Assembly: GCA_903919625.1 (NCBI GenBank)
Contig: CAIXIZ010000156.1
Location: 1 to 12,629, forward strand
DNA: 12,629 bases
Direction: 5' to 3'
DNA from: an uncultured Verrucomicrobiota bacterium
GTDB taxonomy: Bacteria; Verrucomicrobiota; Verrucomicrobiia; Opitutales; Opitutaceae
The position numbers and the translations under genes are program-made. Positions 7,455 through 12,629 of the stretch are shown piece after piece. Below the pieces are notes generated by a model that searched no databases, was not told the origin of the DNA, and saw only the letters and a program-made list of their open reading frames with translations. Numbering within the stretch: position 1 is the stretch's first letter; the number at the start of each line of letters is the position of its first letter.

Positions 7455-8284
7455 TCGCCCCGGCCTCACCCGTAGGTTCAAACGGCGCCGCCAAGCCCAT
7501 CGAACGGAGCACCGACCCCCTGGAATACATCAGCCCATCGAGGCTCAAGTCTTTCCTCACCTGCAGGCTCAAGTTTTACTTCGAGAAGGTGCTGGCGTTG
7601 CCCCGGCCGCAAAGCCCGAACCTCCACCTCGGACGGGCGGTGCATGCGGGACTGCAGCATTACAACAAGGCGAAGTGGCGCGGCGGTGATGCTACCGAGC
7701 CTGCCGTGCTGGCAGCCTACGGCCATGCGTTTGACCACCCGGAGGAAACGGTCCTCTGGGATGGCCTCGACGAAGAAGCGACTGCCCGGGTGAAGGGCGA
7801 AGCCGTACTGACGGCGTTCCTCATCCACCAGCAGCAGGTGATCGAACCGCAGCCCATGGGGGTCGAGGTGAAGGTCACGGCCGAGATTCCCGGGGTGGCC
7901 TTGCCGGTCCTCGGCATCATCGACCTCGTCAAGGCCGATGGGACAACCACTGATTACAAGACGGTGGGGTCGACTCCCGACTTGGCCCTCGAAGCCTGGC
8001 AGCACGAACTCCAGCTGACGGCGTAAGCCCTCCTCATTGAGGATGCGACCGGAGAACCATCACCCGGCAGCGAGTTGGTGTTCCTCATCAAGCTCAAGTC
8101 GCCTCGGGTGATTGTCCATCGTTCGCCTGCCCCGACCGTGGTGCAACGCGACCGGTTCGCCAAATTGGTCGCGGTCTACGCAACGGAAGTGGCAAATGAA
8201 AGGTACTACCCATCACCCGGGCAGCACTGCTCCTGGTGTTCATATCGCGCCGAATGCTCCCGCTGGAAAGGAGGCGTCCCATGA
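7451..8284 (+). pseudogene. RecB/Cas4-like PD-(D/E)XK nuclease with Fe-S cysteines, interrupted by an in-frame TAA
   Basis: The frame encodes 277 residues apart from TAA at 8024-8026 (codon 192). Nuclease motifs are all present: C38 (FLTC), H65 in GRAVHAGL, D158 in GIIDLV, and D168-Y-K170. Then Q188-L-T-A meets the stop exactly where the family QxxxY motif has its tyrosine. Beyond the stop the same frame continues in family style to C260-S-W-C263-x5-C269, which with C38 makes the four-cysteine cluster of Cas4/AddB-type nucleases. A single change from TAC or TAT to TAA explains it. The truncated 191-residue product would lack the tyrosine and three of four cysteines. The start has a strong SD (GGAGG, 7441-7445) and overlaps the gene before (ATGA). 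The remaining C-terminal part overlaps the next start. It could be a recent mutation, a sequencing error or stop readthrough. Confidence 0.85.
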
Positions 8285-8487
8285 GCCCCCGTTCCCTTCG
8301 CCTGCTCTACCTACTCGGCTGGGTGGCCCTGCTCGCCCTGCTCGGTGGTTGCCCGGCCCAGCCGCCCGTGTCGGTGGATGCACCGCAACTGGCGTCTGCC
8401 CTCAAGTTCGTCGGCGGTGCGGCCGTCATCTGTTCTGCCCTCGGTGGCGCAGCCCTGGTTCTAGCCAGTCGAAATCGGAGGAAATGA
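8281..8487 (+). CDS. Small membrane protein with a lipobox
   Basis: 68 residues. The start ATG overlaps the stop of the nuclease frame (ATGA) and is preceded by a near-perfect SD, AAAGGAGG at 8268-8275. Residues 8-23 are a hydrophobic run ending in LLGGC24, which resembles a lipoprotein signal although glycine at -2 is not the commonest choice. A second hydrophobic stretch (about 42-63, VGGAAVICSALGGAALVLA) is followed by a basic tail (SRNRRK). It could be a lipoprotein with one anchor, or a two-helix membrane protein with short loops. The size and arrangement recall small phage lysis proteins, but there is no specific motif. It is the first of three coupled small membrane genes. Confidence 0.72.
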   Translation: MSPRSLRLLYLLGWVALLALLGGCPAQPPVSVDAPQLASALKFVGGAAVICSALGGAALVLASRNRRK

Positions 8488-8490
8488 GCC

Positions 8491-8679
8491 ATGCCATTCC
8501 TCCTCCGTCTCCTCGTCGGCTGCGCGCTGGCCTATATCGCCGGAGCAATCGTCACCCCGCTTTTGTGGGGACCGGTGCTAGTCCGTCAGTCTCAGCAAAT
8601 CATCAGCCCGTTCATGCTCTTGGCCGCTGGGATATTCCTAGCGGCACTTGGGTATGCCGTCGGGCAAATCCGCAAATGA
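8491..8679 (+). CDS. Small two-helix membrane protein
   Basis: 62 residues with two predicted membrane helices (about 3-25 and 40-57) and a basic end (GQIRK). It begins three bases after the preceding stop; the SD-like GGAGG at 8475-8479 is 11 bases upstream. Its stop overlaps the ATG of the next gene. I chose this frame over a longer overlapping one because it is hydrophobic in membrane-protein style and has compact spacing. No family recognised; a holin-like or anchor role is possible but unproven. Confidence 0.65.
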   Translation: MPFLLRLLVGCALAYIAGAIVTPLLWGPVLVRQSQQIISPFMLLAAGIFLAALGYAVGQIRK

Positions 8680-8870
8680 AGACTCCCATCCCGTATGCCA
8701 TCGGTGGTTTTGCCATCGGTGTTTTTGTCGGCGAGGGACGATGGTTCACCCTGGCAGTCATTGCGGCCGCTCTGGTCGCGTGGCGCAGGTACCGACCGCC
8801 GCCGTCGCCTGATCCACAACCATTCAATCAACCACGCCCCGGCTCACCCCCGGGGCGTTTTCGTTTCTAG
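8676..8870 (+). CDS. Small membrane protein, last gene of the island operon
   Basis: 64 residues. The ATG overlaps the previous stop (ATGA) with only a weak SD, so translation is probably coupled. The first 37 residues are mostly hydrophobic (YAIGGFAIGVFVGEG, then FTLAVIAAALVAW), giving one or two membrane helices. The tail is basic and proline-rich (RRYRPPPSPDPQP...PGRFRF). The last codons lie in a terminator-like hairpin (8834-8858), and the TAG stop follows the T-run. No family recognised. The longer upstream extension of this frame (to 8112) overlaps three other genes and is not used. Confidence 0.6.
   Translation: MKTPIPYAIGGFAIGVFVGEGRWFTLAVIAAALVAWRRYRPPPSPDPQPFNQPRPGSPPGRFRF
8834..8866 (+). 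terminator. Rho-independent-type terminator after the island operon
   Basis: A perfect nine-pair stem, acgccccgg (8834-8842) with ccggggcgt (8850-8858), encloses a seven-base loop and is followed by TTTCGTTT. It overlaps the last codons of the upstream gene. The next gene starts only 30 bases after the stem, leaving no room for a promoter between them, so it may act as an attenuator or a 3' stabiliser and not a full stop. Confidence 0.7.
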
Positions 8871-8888
8871 CCATCAACATCAACACAT

Positions 8889-10343
8889 ATGAACATCAAA
8901 CTTCCCTCCTCCCTGGTGACCCTACTCGTCACCGGTTTCCGTCCGCTCAAGCTCGCCAAGTCCAGTCTGCCCATCCTGAAGTGCCTCTGCCTGGCGGTGT
9001 CGCCGAGTAAACTGACCGTCACGGGTTCGACCCTGGACGAAGCCCTCATCTACACGGGTGAGATCGCCAATGACCAGACAACGTCACTGCTCGTCCCGTT
9101 TGACCTGCTCAACGAGGCGTCAAAACAAGCCGACGGTGAGCTGACCCTCGCTGATGACACGGGCAGTTGGACCCTCAGCTGTGTCGCCGGCGGCTCGAAG
9201 ATCACCCACCTCCTGCCGACATTGGCGGTGGCCGACTATCCTGCCGTCCCGGAATTCCCGGCCGAAGGACAGCCGACGCCGGCGGGCTTCATCCGGTCGC
9301 TGGTCGAGGCACAGTCAGCCGCCTCCACCGACTCAACCCGGTACATCCTCAACTCAGTCTTCGTCACCCCGACCCATGTCGTCGCCACCAACGGCCGCCA
9401 GCTGTATGCCTCCAATTCGTTGGCCCTGACCCTGCCTGAGTCGGGGATCATCTTCCGCACCAGCGATTGCTGGAAGGTCTTCGCGGCCGATAAAGCGACC
9501 GAACTCCTCCTGCGTGGCGGTGATGTGCCGACCCATGTCGCACTCCGCCAGGGGCCGTGGCAGTGGGTTTCGAGCCTTATTGCCGGTCAGTATCCCAACT
9601 GGAAACAAGTGGTGCCCACCGTGGACAACACGGGAACCGCCATCGTGTTTTCCGAAGAGGATGCGACCCGGCTACAGCGGGTGCTACCGAAGCTGCCGGG
9701 CAACAAGGAGGAGCATTCCCCCGTGCGGCTGCGGGTGAAGGACGGTTTTGCCGGCATGCAGGTCGGCAAGCCAGGTGCGGAGGTCACGATTGATTTGCCG
9801 ACAACCACAACCCAAGGGGGTGCGGTGGCCTGCAAGTTCAACCGGGGCTTCCTCGTCACGGCCCTGGCCCAGGGGTTCCGCGAGCTGCGAATCCGGGACG
9901 GTGTCACCCCGCTCCTCATGCGTTCCGGTCCGAGAACCCATCTGTGGATGCCCGTCCGTGATGACACTTCGACGCCCGCTGCCTCAGCCCCTGCCTCGCC
10001 AGCAACTCCGGCCGCTCCGGCGGCTGTTCCTGTTCCCGTCTCAGAAACTCAACCCATCAACGACAGTTCTCAACCCATGCCCTCCACATTCAATACCCGG
10101 CCCAAGGCCGAAACGCCTGCTCCCGTCAACCGGCTTGCCACGGCAGGCACTCCTCCTCCGGCCAGTCTCGATGTCGCGCTCGAACAGCTCGGGCAAACCC
10201 GCGAGGTGCTCCGGACCCTCACCGGGTCGCTGGCCCAGCTCGTGACCACCCTCAAGGACGTCGCCCGTGACCATAAGTCGCTGGAACGCGAACATGAGGG
10301 GCTCAGGAAGAGCATCCGGGCACTGCGCACCGTCGAGGTCTGA
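8889..10343 (+). CDS. DnaN-like DNA sliding clamp with C-terminal coiled-coil extension
   Basis: 484 residues. Residues 1-358 look like a DNA polymerase III beta subunit (ring-shaped clamp): SSLPILKCL near the start, a DLLNEASKQADGELTL segment, STDSTRYILNSVFV...VVATNGRQLYA (R151 onward, family dsRyyLnGv...aTDGhrLa), and a clamp-like end LWMPVRDD near 354 (family MPMR). After this the protein continues for some 125 residues: an Ala/Pro-rich linker (about 362-390), then a probable coiled coil from about 425 to the end (LEQLGQTREVLRTLTGSLAQL, KSLEREHEGLRKSIRAL). Ordinary bacterial clamps end at about 370 residues. The start ATG has no SD and an A/C-rich leader. No polymerase or clamp loader lies in the island, so it would have to work with host proteins. 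Confident of the clamp fold, not of its partners. Confidence 0.82.
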   Translation: MNIKLPSSLVTLLVTGFRPLKLAKSSLPILKCLCLAVSPSKLTVTGSTLDEALIYTGEIANDQTTSLLVPFDLLNEASKQADGELTLADDTGSWTLSCVAGGSKITHLLPTLAVADYPAVPEFPAEGQPTPAGFIRSLVEAQSAASTDSTRYILNSVFVTPTHVVATNGRQLYASNSLALTLPESGIIFRTSDCWKVFAADKATELLLRGGDVPTHVALRQGPWQWVSSLIAGQYPNWKQVVPTVDNTGTAIVFSEEDATRLQRVLPKLPGNKEEHSPVRLRVKDGFAGMQVGKPGAEVTIDLPTTTTQGGAVACKFNRGFLVTALAQGFRELRIRDGVTPLLMRSGPRTHLWMPVRDDTSTPAASAPASPATPAAPAAVPVPVSETQPINDSSQPMPSTFNTRPKAETPAPVNRLATAGTPPPASLDVALEQLGQTREVLRTLTGSLAQLVTTLKDVARDHKSLEREHEGLRKSIRALRTVEV

Positions 10344-10347
10344 TGTC

Positions 10348-10656
10348 ATGTATTCTCCCGACATCAGCCAGCATAGCCCGAGGCTTTACCGCCTGGGGCG
10401 CCGTTACCGCCAGCCGATGACCCGCGTGGCTGACCGCCTCATCGAATTCGGCCTTTCCCGGCTGGAGGAGGTGTTCGGTCAGCCTGATGGGCAGCCGGGC
10501 GAACCAGCCGATCCGGCAGATTTGGCCGAAGAAACCCGGCTGGTCGCCGAGGATCCCGCTCCTTACCGGGTCGAGTCTCCAAAAGGAGACTCCCGGCATT
10601 CCGTTTTTACGGAAAACCGCCCCGAGTCTGTAATTACAGACTCCCGCCAGGCCTAG
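10348..10656 (+). CDS. Hypothetical protein with a palindrome-encoded tail
   Basis: 102 residues, beginning four bases after the clamp stop with a weak SD (GAGG at 10335-10338), so probably co-translated with the clamp. Residues 1-45 are basic and partly helical (RLYRLGRRYRQPMTRVADRLIEFGLSRLEE is read here only as helix-prone); an acidic, proline-containing stretch follows. The last 26 residues (ESPKGDSRHS ... ESVITDSRQA) are encoded by three successive short palindromes and contain the repeated pattern ES-x4-DSR. No family recognised. The tail may come from insertion of palindromic DNA into the gene, with the frame kept. Confidence 0.62.
   Translation: MYSPDISQHSPRLYRLGRRYRQPMTRVADRLIEFGLSRLEEVFGQPDGQPGEPADPADLAEETRLVAEDPAPYRVESPKGDSRHSVFTENRPESVITDSRQA
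10573..10643 (+). repeat. Cluster of three short palindromes with four-base loops
   Basis: Three hairpins follow one another: GAGTCTCC-AAAA-GGAGACTC (10573-10592), TTCCGT-TTTT-ACGGAA (10599-10614) and GAGTCTGT-AATT-ACAGACTC (10624-10643). The first and third share the GAGTCT/AGACTC stem base, and each is followed by ccggca or ccgcca. All lie in frame within the 3' end of the 102-residue gene. Confidence 0.9.
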
Positions 10657-10663
10657 CTAATTC

Positions 10664-10687
10664 CGCGTGCGGCCTCGGCCGGGCGCG
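10664..10687 (+). terminator. GC-rich hairpin after the 102-residue gene
   Basis: cgcgtgcggcc (10664-10674) can pair with ggccgggcgcg (10677-10687) with one mismatch and one G-U. Only GTTCC follows, so as a terminator it is weak; it sits eight bases after the TAG stop. Confidence 0.4.
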
Positions 10688-10733
10688 TTCCGTCAGTCGA
10701 CAGTTAACAAATGTAAACCCGTAACCAACCGGT

Positions 10734-10783
10734 GAAGGCCGCGTTTCCCGTAACTGGGAGCGCGGCCTTCGCCGTATCTTTTT
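10734..10783 (+). terminator. Rho-independent-type terminator or leader hairpin before the DUF932 gene
   Basis: A perfect ten-pair stem, gaaggccgcg (10734-10743) with cgcggccttc (10761-10770), is extended by an inner stem (ttccc with gggag, one bulge) around the loop gtaact. It is followed by ATCTTTTTC. It lies between the clamp-linked gene and the DUF932-type gene, 31 bases before the ATG of the latter, so it may also act on that gene's leader. Confidence 0.72.
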
Positions 10784-10801
10784 CGCACCAATCCTCCTCT
10801 C

Positions 10802-11542
10802 ATGAACAAATGTAACCTCATCCTCCACTGCGGAGCCAAGTCCGTCGAACGGTCCGCGCTCCCGCATGTTCCCACCCCCATCGCCACGGAAACGTGGACG
10901 CCCATCCCCCATCACCGGCTCGTCGAGCAAGTCGAGCACGCCCTGAATCTCTCCCGGCTCACGGTGGTTAGCCAGGCCCATGCCCTTACCCACTGCGGCG
11001 CCCGGTATTTCGGCCTGCTGCAGGTGCAGAACGGCCACGCTTCCCCCGACTATTCGTGGGTGCTCGGCCTGCGCAACAGCCATGACAAGCGTTTCCCGGC
11101 CGGGCTGGTCGTCGGCTGGTCGGTGTTTGTCTGCGACAACCTGGCGTTTTCCGGCGAGGTGCAGCTGAACCGCAAGCACACCGCCAATATTGTCCGGGAT
11201 CTGCCCATGCTGACCGAGCGCGCCGTCGGACAACTGACGGAACGTTGGCATGCCCAGGACACCCGCATTGCCCGTTACCGGGAAACGGCCTTGGATGACA
11301 CCCAGGCCCATGACCTCATGATCCGGGCGGTCGATGTGGGCGTTTGTCCCGTTTCGACCCTCCCGAAGGTCATCAACGAATGGCGCCGGCCGACCATGGC
11401 TGCCTTCCAGCCCCGGAATGTCTGGTCGCTGTTCAACGGTTTCACGGAAGCCCTGAAGGGCAACCTCCCGTTACTTCCGGCGCGCACCCAGGCCCTACAT
11501 GGGTTGATGGATGCCACCGCGGGGCTGGCGGGGCGCAATTAA
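10802..11542 (+). CDS. DUF932-family phage/plasmid-type protein
   Basis: 246 residues. The pattern GARYFGLLQVQ, R91-NSHDK96, then VVGWSVFVCDNLAFSGEV and NRKHT matches the core of DUF932 (phage/plasmid-related) proteins, which read SHDgs...vCqNtL...kHT. The family is common on plasmids and phages; its biochemical role is not established. Here it is shorter than many members. The start ATG lies 31 bases after a strong hairpin and has a pyrimidine-rich leader (TCCTCCTCTC) with no SD. The gene converges with a minus-strand frame and the two stop codons share the bases TTAA at 11539-11542. It is the last plus-strand gene of the island. Confidence 0.8.
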   Translation: MNKCNLILHCGAKSVERSALPHVPTPIATETWTPIPHHRLVEQVEHALNLSRLTVVSQAHALTHCGARYFGLLQVQNGHASPDYSWVLGLRNSHDKRFPAGLVVGWSVFVCDNLAFSGEVQLNRKHTANIVRDLPMLTERAVGQLTERWHAQDTRIARYRETALDDTQAHDLMIRAVDVGVCPVSTLPKVINEWRRPTMAAFQPRNVWSLFNGFTEALKGNLPLLPARTQALHGLMDATAGLAGRN

Positions 11543-12093
11543 CCCTCAACCCCCGATATAACATCATGGGCGATCGCTGTTTTATGTCCGTCGTGGCCCG
11601 TCGAATCGACGTCCCGGCGTTTGAACAGGTTGGTTTTGTGCTCGAAGGTGTAGGCTCCGGCGTTGATATACCTGGCTTGTTGAGGATCGAGCATCCCGAC
11701 CCGAAATATCGCAGGCGGCTTACTCGCCCCACTCGGCCTAGGATGCTCGTTGGGAGCGAAGGGATCATCAGTAGGCGCAATTTCCTCAAGACTATCGGTG
11801 ATCGCCATAGCCGGAAGCGTAACTCCATACTGACTGGCATCCAATGCATTGAGGTCGTCCAGACTGATCTCTAAGAACCTGGCTTGAACCTCGATTTGAA
11901 TGGGCTGGGCTGAAGGAGCATTCACTGAGATCACCCCCTCGGGTCGAATGACGAAAGGCGGCAGCGTTGACAGGGAATTTGCGGTCAAGGGCTTGGTTTC
12001 TTCTGCACTCCAGACCTGCGCGGGGCAGGAGACAACTAGTCCGAAGATGGCTGCTATCTATTGCAGCTTACAGAGTCTGTTCGGGGCAGCCAT
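11539..12093 (-). pseudogene. Degenerate secretin-like reading frame
   Basis: Read on the minus strand from ATG 12093, a signal-peptide-like stretch (MAAPNRLCKLQ, stop TAG at 12060-12058, then IAAIFGLVVSCPAQVWSAEE) leads into IEVQARFLEISLDDLNAL, which resembles the start of the secretin core of GspD/PilQ-type proteins (family vEarfvEvsq.dl.elG). LDPQQARYI and a STGHDGHKTAIAHDV stretch further on may be worn family segments. The frame ends at TAA 11541-11539, far short of any secretin. A TTG at 11988 could start a 149-residue product without the signal peptide. The internal stop, short length and lack of a clear C-terminal domain point to a remnant. The secretin assignment is by eye and moderate. 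Confidence 0.45.
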
Positions 12094-12180
12094 ACCCGCG
12101 TAGATTTTGACCACGTTAGAGCCCTCAACCAACTCCAGATGGCTTTTGCCGCCAGCCCCCTTGACCTGCTTGGTTTTCAT
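12094..12180 (-). pseudogene. Possible 5' remnant of an integrase gene
   Basis: From ATG 12180 on the minus strand, 29 codons read MKTKQVKGAGGKSHLELVEG then SNVVKIYAG. The end resembles the first strand of the arm-binding N-terminal domain of some tyrosine integrases (vkIYr...). It sits 60 bases from the tRNA 3' end, where an integrase gene usually starts, with a promoter-like TTGACG-17-TGTACC upstream. It then runs in frame into the secretin-like remnant. Too short to prove. Confidence 0.25.
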
Positions 12181-12207
12181 CAGGGGTACAATCTGGAGTC
12201 AATAATA

Positions 12208-12218
12208 CGTCAAGAAAA
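12208..12218 (+). repeat. Right-end copy of the cgtcaagaaaa word
   Basis: These 11 bases are identical to 6813-6823 near the left island end, in the same orientation, within an AT-rich stretch (12195-12238) beside the att site. Possible arm-type recombinase site; on the minus strand it also supplies a TTGACG box. Confidence 0.45.
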
Positions 12219-12238
12219 GCATTATTTTAAGTTTTCTC

Positions 12239-12267
12239 ATTGGTGCGGTCGCCGGGAATCGAACCCG
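12239..12267 (-). repeat. Island att site within tRNA-Gly
   Basis: Right copy of the 29-base direct repeat. It covers the tRNA 3' end from the T-arm through the encoded CCA and two bases beyond, so insertion left the tRNA gene whole. Confidence 0.88.
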
Positions 12268-12314
12268 GGACACCTGCTTGGAAGGCAGAGGTTTTACCTC
12301 TAAACTACGACCGC
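12241..12314 (-). tRNA. tRNA-Gly (anticodon UCC)
   Basis: On the minus strand the sequence folds into a complete cloverleaf: acceptor GCGGTCG with CGACCGC, D-stem GTTT/AAAC, anticodon stem TCTGC/GCAGG (one U-G) with loop CTTCCAA, T-stem CCGGG/CCCGG with loop TTCGATT, discriminator A and encoded CCA. The anticodon TCC (bases 12282-12280) reads glycine GGA/GGG. All stems are intact, so the gene should be functional despite serving as the island insertion site. Confidence 0.97.
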
Positions 12315-12329
12315 AGCTACAGCCACCCC

Positions 12330-12357
12330 ACCATTTCGACTGCCGCGTCCGGGTCAA
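12330..12357 (-). promoter_or_regulatory. Possible promoter of tRNA-Gly
   Basis: On the minus strand TTGACC (12357-12352) is followed after 16 bases by AATGGT (12335-12330), a good -35 and a poor -10. It would start transcription roughly ten bases before the tRNA. Low confidence because the -10 fits poorly. Confidence 0.3.
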
Positions 12358-12430
12358 GCCTCGGCTCGGTCCGTCCGGTCGCCGGCCGAAAAGTGATTGC
12401 GCCCGGCGGAGACCCTCCTTTGCTCGCAGG

Positions 12431-12629
12431 ATGGCTTTTATTTCTTCCTCTCCGCCAAGCCAGCTGCCGTCGCCCCGCGCCGAGGGCGGTGGCGGCAACC
12501 GGCCCAACCTGAAGGCGGCGCAGGCGTTGGCCAAGCAAAAGGCCGTGGAGAAAAAGGCCCTCAACTATAAGCTCGCGCTGGGCGATCTGGCCATTTTCAC
12601 CCAGCAGCTGGCCTCCCTCCTCAACGCCG
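12431..12629 (+). CDS. GspF/PilC-family inner-membrane protein (5' end only)
   Basis: The frame is open from ATG 12431 to the window edge, 66 codons. After a Ser/Pro/Gly-rich start and a lysine-rich helix (LKAAQALAKQKAVEKKALNYKL) it reaches ALGDLAIFTQQLASLLNA, which matches the first conserved segment of type II secretion/type IV pilus F proteins (family l..FtrQLatLl.aG). Such proteins form the inner-membrane platform that anchors the assembly ATPase. A GCAGG lies immediately before the ATG, closer than an ideal SD. It is divergent from tRNA-Gly and outside the island, so most likely resident host DNA. The rest of the protein is missing, which limits confidence. Confidence 0.68.
   Translation, partial: MAFISSSPPSQLPSPRAEGGGGNRPNLKAAQALAKQKAVEKKALNYKLALGDLAIFTQQLASLLNA

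Larger units (their letters stand above)
6649..12267. mobile_element. tRNA-Gly-integrated genomic island, no intact integrase
   Basis: A 29-base direct repeat brackets the region (6649-6677 and 12239-12267, offset 5590). The right copy is the 3' end of an intact tRNA-Gly and the left copy is a stranded fragment of it, the usual footprint of tyrosine-recombinase integration into a tRNA gene. The cargo is unlike the flanks: a nuclease, a sliding-clamp homologue, a DUF932 protein and small membrane proteins, several with strong SD sequences that the flanking secretion genes lack. Sequences just inside both ends are AT-rich and share an 11-base word. No full integrase, relaxase or replication initiator is visible, so the element is decayed, depends on a helper, or is what remains of a larger island. 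Confidence 0.8.

Noticed and set aside
8024..8026. TAA read as tyrosine by a changed genetic code
   Set aside because: The DUF932-type gene in the same island ends sensibly at TAA (11540-11542), so TAA acts as a stop here; a mutation or local readthrough is simpler.
8112..8675. A long plus-strand frame running from 8112 into the 64-residue gene
   Set aside because: It overlaps the nuclease C-terminus and two small membrane genes in another frame. Only its last part, from ATG 8676, fits gene spacing and hydrophobicity.
11344..11874. A 176-codon plus-strand frame overlapping the end of the DUF932 gene
   Set aside because: Most of it lies antisense to the secretin-like remnant or out of frame in the DUF932 gene, and it has no recognisable domain or SD.

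Overview
The window reads as a high-GC Gram-negative chromosome carrying a small tRNA-integrated island. Gram-negative follows from a two-partner secretion pair that needs an outer membrane, and from a secretion/pilus-type inner-membrane gene at the right edge. The leaders of the secretion genes are pyrimidine-rich and lack a Shine-Dalgarno (SD) sequence. Together with the protein style this makes me think of Verrucomicrobiota or a relative, but that is a guess and not shown by any marker gene.

Left part, 1-6421, minus strand: a TpsB-type outer-membrane transporter (6421-4397) is followed 29 bp later by a TpsA-type exoprotein (4367 to beyond base 1). The exoprotein has a long signal peptide, a filamentous-haemagglutinin-type secretion domain and then at least twelve copies of a 72-residue repeat. 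TpsB would export TpsA to the cell surface.

Middle, 6649-12267: an island inserted at the 3' end of a tRNA-Gly(UCC) gene. The intact tRNA is at 12314-12241 (minus). A 29-bp copy of its 3' end lies at 6649-6677, directly repeated at 12239-12267. Between them is a five-gene operon (6987-8870) with three ATGA overlaps: a small DNA-metabolism-like protein, a RecB/Cas4-like PD-(D/E)XK nuclease broken by an in-frame TAA, and three small membrane proteins. Next come a DnaN-like sliding clamp with an extra C-terminal coiled coil (8889-10343), a 102-residue protein whose tail is built from three tetraloop palindromes (10348-10656), and a DUF932-type gene (10802-11542). The right end holds a degenerate secretin-like reading frame on the minus strand and perhaps the first codons of a lost integrase. 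No intact integrase is present, so the island looks decayed, trans-mobilised or only partly retained.

Right edge, 12431 onward: the start of a GspF/PilC-family gene on the plus strand, probably original host DNA. The ancestral order would then have been tpsA-tpsB, tRNA-Gly, gspF-like.

The points most worth following are: a stop codon lying exactly on the tyrosine of the nuclease QxxxY motif; a strong H-type pseudoknot in the leader of the island operon; strong hairpins just before the first gene of each island unit; the clamp-coiled-coil fusion; and the palindrome-built protein tail.
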